A stretch of 64,000 nt of DNA from NCBI GenBank assembly GCA_017938145.1, contig JAGBCB010000019.1:62001-126000 (forward strand), given 5' to 3'. Below, piece by piece: positions 61,501-64,000 of the stretch. A program made the translations under genes and the position numbers. How positions within the stretch are numbered: the first letter of the stretch is position 1; every line of letters starts with the position of its first letter. The DNA comes from Lachnospiraceae bacterium. GTDB lineage: Bacteria; Bacillota; Clostridia; Lachnospirales; Lachnospiraceae. A model generated the notes under the pieces. It made no database searches and was not told the origin of the DNA. It saw only the letters and a program-made list of their open reading frames with translations.

Positions 61501-61572
61501 ATTGACTATTATGTTATATTTGGCGGAAACAATGCAGAAAATTTACGTTTGTATAAGCTGTTTAGCAGATAG
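58549..61572 (+). CDS. HelD-type helicase fused to a GH31 N-terminal-like beta-sandwich
   Basis: 1007 residues; ordinary HelD proteins have about 700-780. Residues 1-110 contain the N-terminal coiled coil that enters the RNA polymerase secondary channel, followed by RIDFKDAG and WRAPMASVYYENAL. UvrD-type ATPase motifs: GVAGSGKTT (221-229), IIDEAQDFG (Asp471-Glu472), and YTKGLEFDAVLLY. HelD removes stalled or inactive RNA polymerase from DNA. After about residue 780 comes a domain like the N-terminal galactose-mutarotase-type sandwich of GH31 enzymes: NEIVRVQFVRG, KLIVRMEKKTGALSFLDTKG, MPLLLSGRGYAL, IDYYVIFGGNNAENLRLYKLF, ending exactly where the GH31 barrel would start. One uninterrupted frame. 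Confidence 0.88.
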   Translation: MKVLGTDRKTEELQLQRILAVAQDNLELAEGNQKGLSEQLQDMLESYDTKDKEVLALWHNTEALFQESKRDLLRCIKARKKPYFGRIDFKDAGLSEPESYYVGRVGISPDGVEQLVIDWRAPMASVYYENALGNCTYAVKDTKENETKVHEIDLFRKRTYEIEDDKLLDFFDSDIVANDELLTKCLAKSKKAVLGEIIGTIQKEQNEIIRKSPRTNLIVQGVAGSGKTTVAMHRISYILYNYEQFRPVDFYIVGSNRILLNYITGVLPELDVYGVSQMTMEQLFVRLLYEDWDDKKHKIVAADQSNKEAYRKGEYVWFHELEAFCAEYEEKVIPKESVIIEKTGVVLLEQKSIENYRKNNPQLSVQAKINALNEWLLGRLENELTGKSVSYTPEEKKELNRNCKVHFGRDEWKGSLFEVYEEFLARQRARGSKIFVEPGKYDVYDLAALAYLYKRIKEIDPIREASHVIIDEAQDFGMMVYGALEYCLRGCTYTIMGDVSQNIHHGYGLNDWEDLRNLILTGDYDSFGILKKSYRNTVEISEFATEVLRHGDFSIYPAEPILRHGNPVSTQGFATEAEMNRAVVRIIENWKKEGHGTIAVICANEKEAEEVTWMLGGKIALADSNPETAVFDEGVMVLPVEYTKGLEFDAVLLYHPSKTNYPEEDQYVKLLYVAATRALHELAVVHLNDLTDLIATPVSEEKKLRSLEKSQDMLRVAAPRVIHKVTEEEKQDELAKFLERTTKRYGLNQPKPEVKKAPGPEPDAEINRSSYQFATVVETAKLTPKGHSRIDCGVRWVKKSKEFVEFVSNYGTLRVTPVTNEIVRVQFVRGQADIFAEEKWKYTGEKKVSFITRENPSVFEIITKKLIVRMEKKTGALSFLDTKGALLFKESGKEPHQIEPEVSKTWNYFEWAKSEKISAKGILDEDLVEVNGKARYISIGGKKKRMPLLLSGRGYALSVSAEDTAYFCGVGVYGQYICTEQETQIDYYVIFGGNNAENLRLYKLFSR

Positions 61573-61580
61573 GAGGATTT

Positions 61581-62090
61581 ATGGAGTTAAAAGAAGCATT
61601 ATTAAAGCGTAGAAGTGTCAGAAAGTTTACGGACGAACCGGTTTCGGACGAAATGATAGAAGAACTTCTTCACGCGGCCATGAGCGGTCCAAGCGCCTGC
61701 AACAGAAGACCTTGGGATTTTTATGCGGTAACCAAGGAAGATGTTTTGGAGAAGCTGAAAGGGGCATCCAAATTTACCAAGTTCAATGCAAAGCTGGCTA
61801 TTATTGTTTGCGGTAATTTATCCAGGGCACTGCCGATGCAAATGGCTCCTTACTGGATTCAGGATTGCAGCGCAGCTACAGAAAATATTCTGCTTCGTGT
61901 AACAGACTTAGGTTTAGGCGCTGTTTGGTGCGGTATTCATCCGCAGAAGAGAGCAGAGAAAAAGGTGGCAGAGTTCTTAGGATTGAAAGCAAACCAGATT
62001 CCGTTAAACATCATCTTCATCGGACATCCGGCAGAAGAACCGGAAGCCAGAGACCAGTATGAAGAAAAATGCGTGCATTATGTGCGGTAG
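61581..62090 (+). CDS. Nitroreductase family flavoprotein
   Basis: 169 residues. RRSVRKFTDEPV with FMN-binding Arg-Arg-Ser, MSGPSACNRRPWDFYAV, and GLGAVWCGIHPQKR with VAEFLGLKANQIPLNIIFIGHPAEEP. FMN-dependent NAD(P)H oxidoreductase of unknown substrate. Eight bases after HelD, with AGGAGG before the ATG, so co-transcribed. Confidence 0.93.
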   Translation: MELKEALLKRRSVRKFTDEPVSDEMIEELLHAAMSGPSACNRRPWDFYAVTKEDVLEKLKGASKFTKFNAKLAIIVCGNLSRALPMQMAPYWIQDCSAATENILLRVTDLGLGAVWCGIHPQKRAEKKVAEFLGLKANQIPLNIIFIGHPAEEPEARDQYEEKCVHYVR

Positions 62091-62112
62091 GAAATAGCGA
62101 ACTAGGTAAAGG

Positions 62113-62165
62113 GAGGATGCCCCCTGCTGCGATGAAAATTGCAGCTCCGGGGCTTCCTCTTTTTA
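62113..62165. terminator. Terminator between nitroreductase and DUF11 genes
   Basis: AGGATGCCCC pairs with GGGGCTTCCT (one mismatch) enclosing GCTGC/GCAGC; TCTTTTT follows. Convergent genes on either side. Confidence 0.7.
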
Positions 62166-62168
62166 GAT

Positions 62169-63023
62169 TTATACTGTTCCGGTTACGGTAAGCACGGTTA
62201 CGCCCGGTACAATTGTCCACTGTCCGGTGACAGGGTCCTGGGTGTAGGTGGCAGCAGGAACGGTAATTACACTTGCTACGGTCTGGAATAAACCGGTGGT
62301 TTCGTCATAGATATACTCCGGTCCTTCCGTTAAGACTGCGCCGTTTAACGCTACGGTGATATTTTCTAAGATAGGATTGAAAAGGTCAGTTACAGTCACG
62401 TTATCGGTAGCAACGGCAGGGGTGTTGCCGGTGTTCTGGATGGTGAAGGTGTAGGTCAACTGACCGTTTTCCGCAACAGTTTCCGGTGTCAGACCTTTGG
62501 TGATGGAAAGCTGGGCTGCATTTGCGATGGTAATAGTATCGGATACCGTAATCGGAGTTGTGAGACCGGCACCGGAAATGGTAGCTTCATTTACGATGGT
62601 AGAACCGGAAGCTAAAGGTGCGAATTCATTTACACGGGCATTGTAAATAACGACGGCATTTCCGCCAGCCGGTACGTTGATGCCACTGATAACTAAAGAC
62701 GGGCCTGCTACTGCGGTTGCACCGGTCTGTAAAACGCCGTTTGCGTAATAGACAAGGGAATCCTCTACATAGGTGAGAGGGGTTCTTGTTACGCCCGAGG
62801 CGGTGTATGCGCCTAAATCATCGGTGATAGTTAAGTTGTTAAAAGCAGCGGTTCCGGTGTTAACGATGCTTACAACATAAGTTACGGTGTCACCGAAGCG
62901 GTACTCATCATCTACTGCATTCTTTGCAGCGGAGAGTACTTCGATAATTTCTCCGGTAACGATATTGGAAGTTGTTGTTGTATTATTGTAGGACAGGGTT
63001 GCTTGATTTGTAAAAATAGCCAT
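62169..63023 (-). CDS. DUF11 repeat protein without signal peptide
   Basis: 284 residues, two DUF11-like beta-sandwich repeats: about 28-160 (FGDTVTYVVSIVNTGTAAFNNLTITDDLG) and 165-280 (AENGQLTYTFTIQNTGNTPAVATDNVTVTDLF). The start MAIFTNQATLSYNN is directly the mature-like sequence, with no signal peptide, LPXTG, or membrane helix. Similar signal-less DUF11 proteins are known in Clostridia. Location and role unknown; structural role at the surface would need a non-classical route. AAGGAGTATACC lies before the ATG. Confidence 0.85.
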   Translation of the reverse strand: MAIFTNQATLSYNNTTTTSNIVTGEIIEVLSAAKNAVDDEYRFGDTVTYVVSIVNTGTAAFNNLTITDDLGAYTASGVTRTPLTYVEDSLVYYANGVLQTGATAVAGPSLVISGINVPAGGNAVVIYNARVNEFAPLASGSTIVNEATISGAGLTTPITVSDTITIANAAQLSITKGLTPETVAENGQLTYTFTIQNTGNTPAVATDNVTVTDLFNPILENITVALNGAVLTEGPEYIYDETTGLFQTVASVITVPAATYTQDPVTGQWTIVPGVTVLTVTGTV

Positions 63024-63055
63024 AGAAGGTATACTCCTTTTTGTGTTTCAATATT

Positions 63056-63086
63056 AGTATATGGCGGGCAACGAAAAGAGTGTAAA
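63056..63086 (-). promoter_or_regulatory. Possible promoter of the DUF11 gene
   Basis: Minus strand TTTACA (63081-63086), 19 bases, TATACT (63056-63061), about 33 bases before the start. Confidence 0.4.
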
Positions 63087-63094
63087 CAAATTGC

Positions 63095-63123
63095 TTGACA
63101 ACTTTAATTAACGGTGGTATTAT
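63095..63123 (+). promoter_or_regulatory. Promoter of the thrS T-box leader
   Basis: TTGACA (63095-63100), 17 bases, TATTAT (63118-63123). The -10 is inside an inverted repeat GGTG/CACC (63113-63127). Confidence 0.7.
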
Positions 63124-63129
63124 CACCAC

Positions 63130-63386
63130 AATAACATAAGAAAAGCGTTGACGGAAACAAGTAGTTTACCGGAAAGCATCCAGAGAGAGCAGCATTTGGT
63201 GGAAGCTGCTTATGCGGAACGTAGACGAAAACCATTCCAGAGCTGTAACGCCCAAGGTCAGTAAGTGTTACCGTATGCCTGCGTTAAAGGATAGGATTTG
63301 TTGGAATCTGAAGTGAAAAGTTAAGGTGGAACCGTGCTAGATGCACCCTTAAGGCTAATTCGTTTGGTCTTATGGGTGCTTTTCTT
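63130..63386 (+). ncRNA. T-box riboswitch leader (threonine-specific) with terminator
   Basis: The T-box sequence AAGGTGGAACCGTG is exact at 63323-63336. A Stem I region lies at about 63150-63270; ACC at 63231-63233 in GAAAACCATTCC is the likely specifier (Thr). The antiterminator uses TTAAGGTG (63321-63328) with CACCCTTAA; the terminator pairs GCACCCTTAAG (63343-63353) with CTTATGGGTGC (63369-63379, one mismatch) and TTTT. Uncharged tRNA-Thr would stabilise the antiterminator and allow thrS transcription. This fills the 430-base gap between the DUF11 and thrS genes. Confidence 0.93.
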
Positions 63387-63453
63387 ATGTTGTTGAATGT
63401 CGCGGTGGCTGAATAGTCACGAAAAAATTCAAACATAGAAAGGAGTAGCAACT

Positions 63454-64000
63454 ATGAAGGTTCTACAAAACAACAACGAAGTAATGGAAGTAAAATTTGA
63501 GGAATTGGAGGGAAAGAAAGCATTCTGGCATACGAGTGCCCATGTGCTTGCCCAGGCGGTAAAGCGGTTGTATCCGGAAACGAAATGTGCCATCGGGCCA
63601 GCAATTGAAAACGGTTTTTATTATGATTTTGACTTTGCATTCCCATTCTCTGACGAGCATTTAAGCGCAATCGAAGAGGAAATGAAAAAGATAGTGAAGG
63701 AATCCCTTTCACTGCAAGTGAGTGAAAAATCGAGGGAAGAAGCTATTGCCTATATGGAGCAGGCAAGTGAGCCATATAAGCTGGAAATGATACGAGAACT
63801 GGCTGACGACGTGCGCATCAGCTTTTATAAGCAGGGCGAGTATGAGGAATTCTGTGCAGGACCACACATTTCCAATGTGTGTCAGATTAAGGCAATTAAG
63901 CTGTTGTCTGTGGCAGGTGCTTATTGGCGGGGCGATGAAAAGAATCCGATGTTAACGAGAATTTACGGTATCTCGTTTCCAAAGGCATCCCAGTTGGAGG
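63454..64000 (+). CDS. thrS: Threonyl-tRNA synthetase, TGS-less form, 3' end outside window
   Basis: First 182 codons visible. The protein begins directly before the editing domain: FWHTSAHVLAQAVKRLYP carries the HxxxH zinc motif, GPAIENGFYYDFDF follows, and CAGPHISN supplies the second Cys-His pair. The usual N-terminal TGS domain of about 60 residues is missing; an upstream continuation is excluded because the T-box terminator lies there. GAAAGGAG before the ATG. Aminoacylation core lies outside the window. Perhaps a second ThrS copy; the T-box gives control by threonine charging. Confidence 0.92.
   Translation, partial: MKVLQNNNEVMEVKFEELEGKKAFWHTSAHVLAQAVKRLYPETKCAIGPAIENGFYYDFDFAFPFSDEHLSAIEEEMKKIVKESLSLQVSEKSREEAIAYMEQASEPYKLEMIRELADDVRISFYKQGEYEEFCAGPHISNVCQIKAIKLLSVAGAYWRGDEKNPMLTRIYGISFPKASQLE

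Noticed and set aside
1..64000. CRISPR array, tRNA/rRNA genes, insertion sequences, prophage genes
   Set aside because: None seen on reading both strands; repeats found are linker repeats or stem-loops only.

Overview
The window looks like a chromosomal segment of a Gram-positive Firmicute of class Clostridia, most likely family Lachnospiraceae. The basis is the gene set (DUF4250, CD3324-type and RNHCP proteins, RsiV-type anti-sigma factor, T-box control, BioY, Rex, ABC-F), strong AAGGAGG ribosome binding sites, consensus sigma-A promoters (many with an extended TGn -10), and secreted enzymes with Thr-Pro linkers. This is inferred from content; species cannot be named. I see no rRNA, tRNA, CRISPR array, insertion sequence, phage or plasmid gene.

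Layout. 1-9.7 kb: a class A penicillin-binding protein (cut by the left edge, minus strand), then a plus-strand run of housekeeping and small genes (DUF4250, YigZ, RarA, SEC-C protein), a membrane-anchored putative glycoside hydrolase, a DUF4349 lipoprotein and RecJ. 9.8-13.7 kb: GlyA, an AraC regulator, a ParE/Phd-type toxin-antitoxin pair on the minus strand, and a CD3324-RNHCP pair behind an unusual structured leader. 13.7-20.1 kb: an accessory run with two TetR regulators, a flavodoxin-like reductase, five GNAT acetyltransferases, a DUF3795 protein, a VOC protein, a DUF1801 protein and an orphan C39-like peptidase. 20.1-23.7 kb: an HD-GYP membrane protein, a chemotaxis receptor and TrmO. 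23.8-28.8 kb (minus): CNNM transporter, ABC-F ATPase and a PL10 pectate lyase, apparently one operon. 28.9-37 kb: PepT, BioY, a GH5 endoglucanase, a membrane HTH regulator, a sigma factor with a membrane partner, a beta-lactamase-fold hydrolase, an APH-like kinase and a sixth GNAT protein.

37-46.5 kb: a one-carbon block (homocysteine methyltransferase/MTHFR fusion and short MetH), an iron-sulfur aldo-keto reductase, and two tandem paralogues joining a LacI-type sensor to a GGDEF-like domain. 46.5-55.4 kb: HAD hydrolase, an unrecognised 573-residue protein, Rex, AcpS, NAD(P)HX repair enzyme, alanine racemase, MazF without a visible antitoxin, a second CNNM protein and RlmH. 55.4-58.4 kb: an AT-rich island with a SigV-like factor, RsiV-like anti-sigma and DUF4300 lipoprotein. 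58.5-64 kb: a HelD helicase with an unexpected C-terminal GH31 N-terminal-type beta-sandwich, a nitroreductase, a DUF11 protein (minus), and a T-box-controlled ThrS cut by the right edge.

Common themes are plant-polysaccharide use (PL10, GH5, putative glycoside hydrolase), c-di-GMP signalling (HD-GYP, two GGDEF-like proteins), cell-wall synthesis and envelope stress (PBP, Alr, SigV/RsiV) and one-carbon/methionine metabolism (GlyA, MTHFR, MetH). The most unusual items are the HelD fusion, the leader upstream of the CD3324-RNHCP pair, and the tandem sensor-GGDEM proteins.
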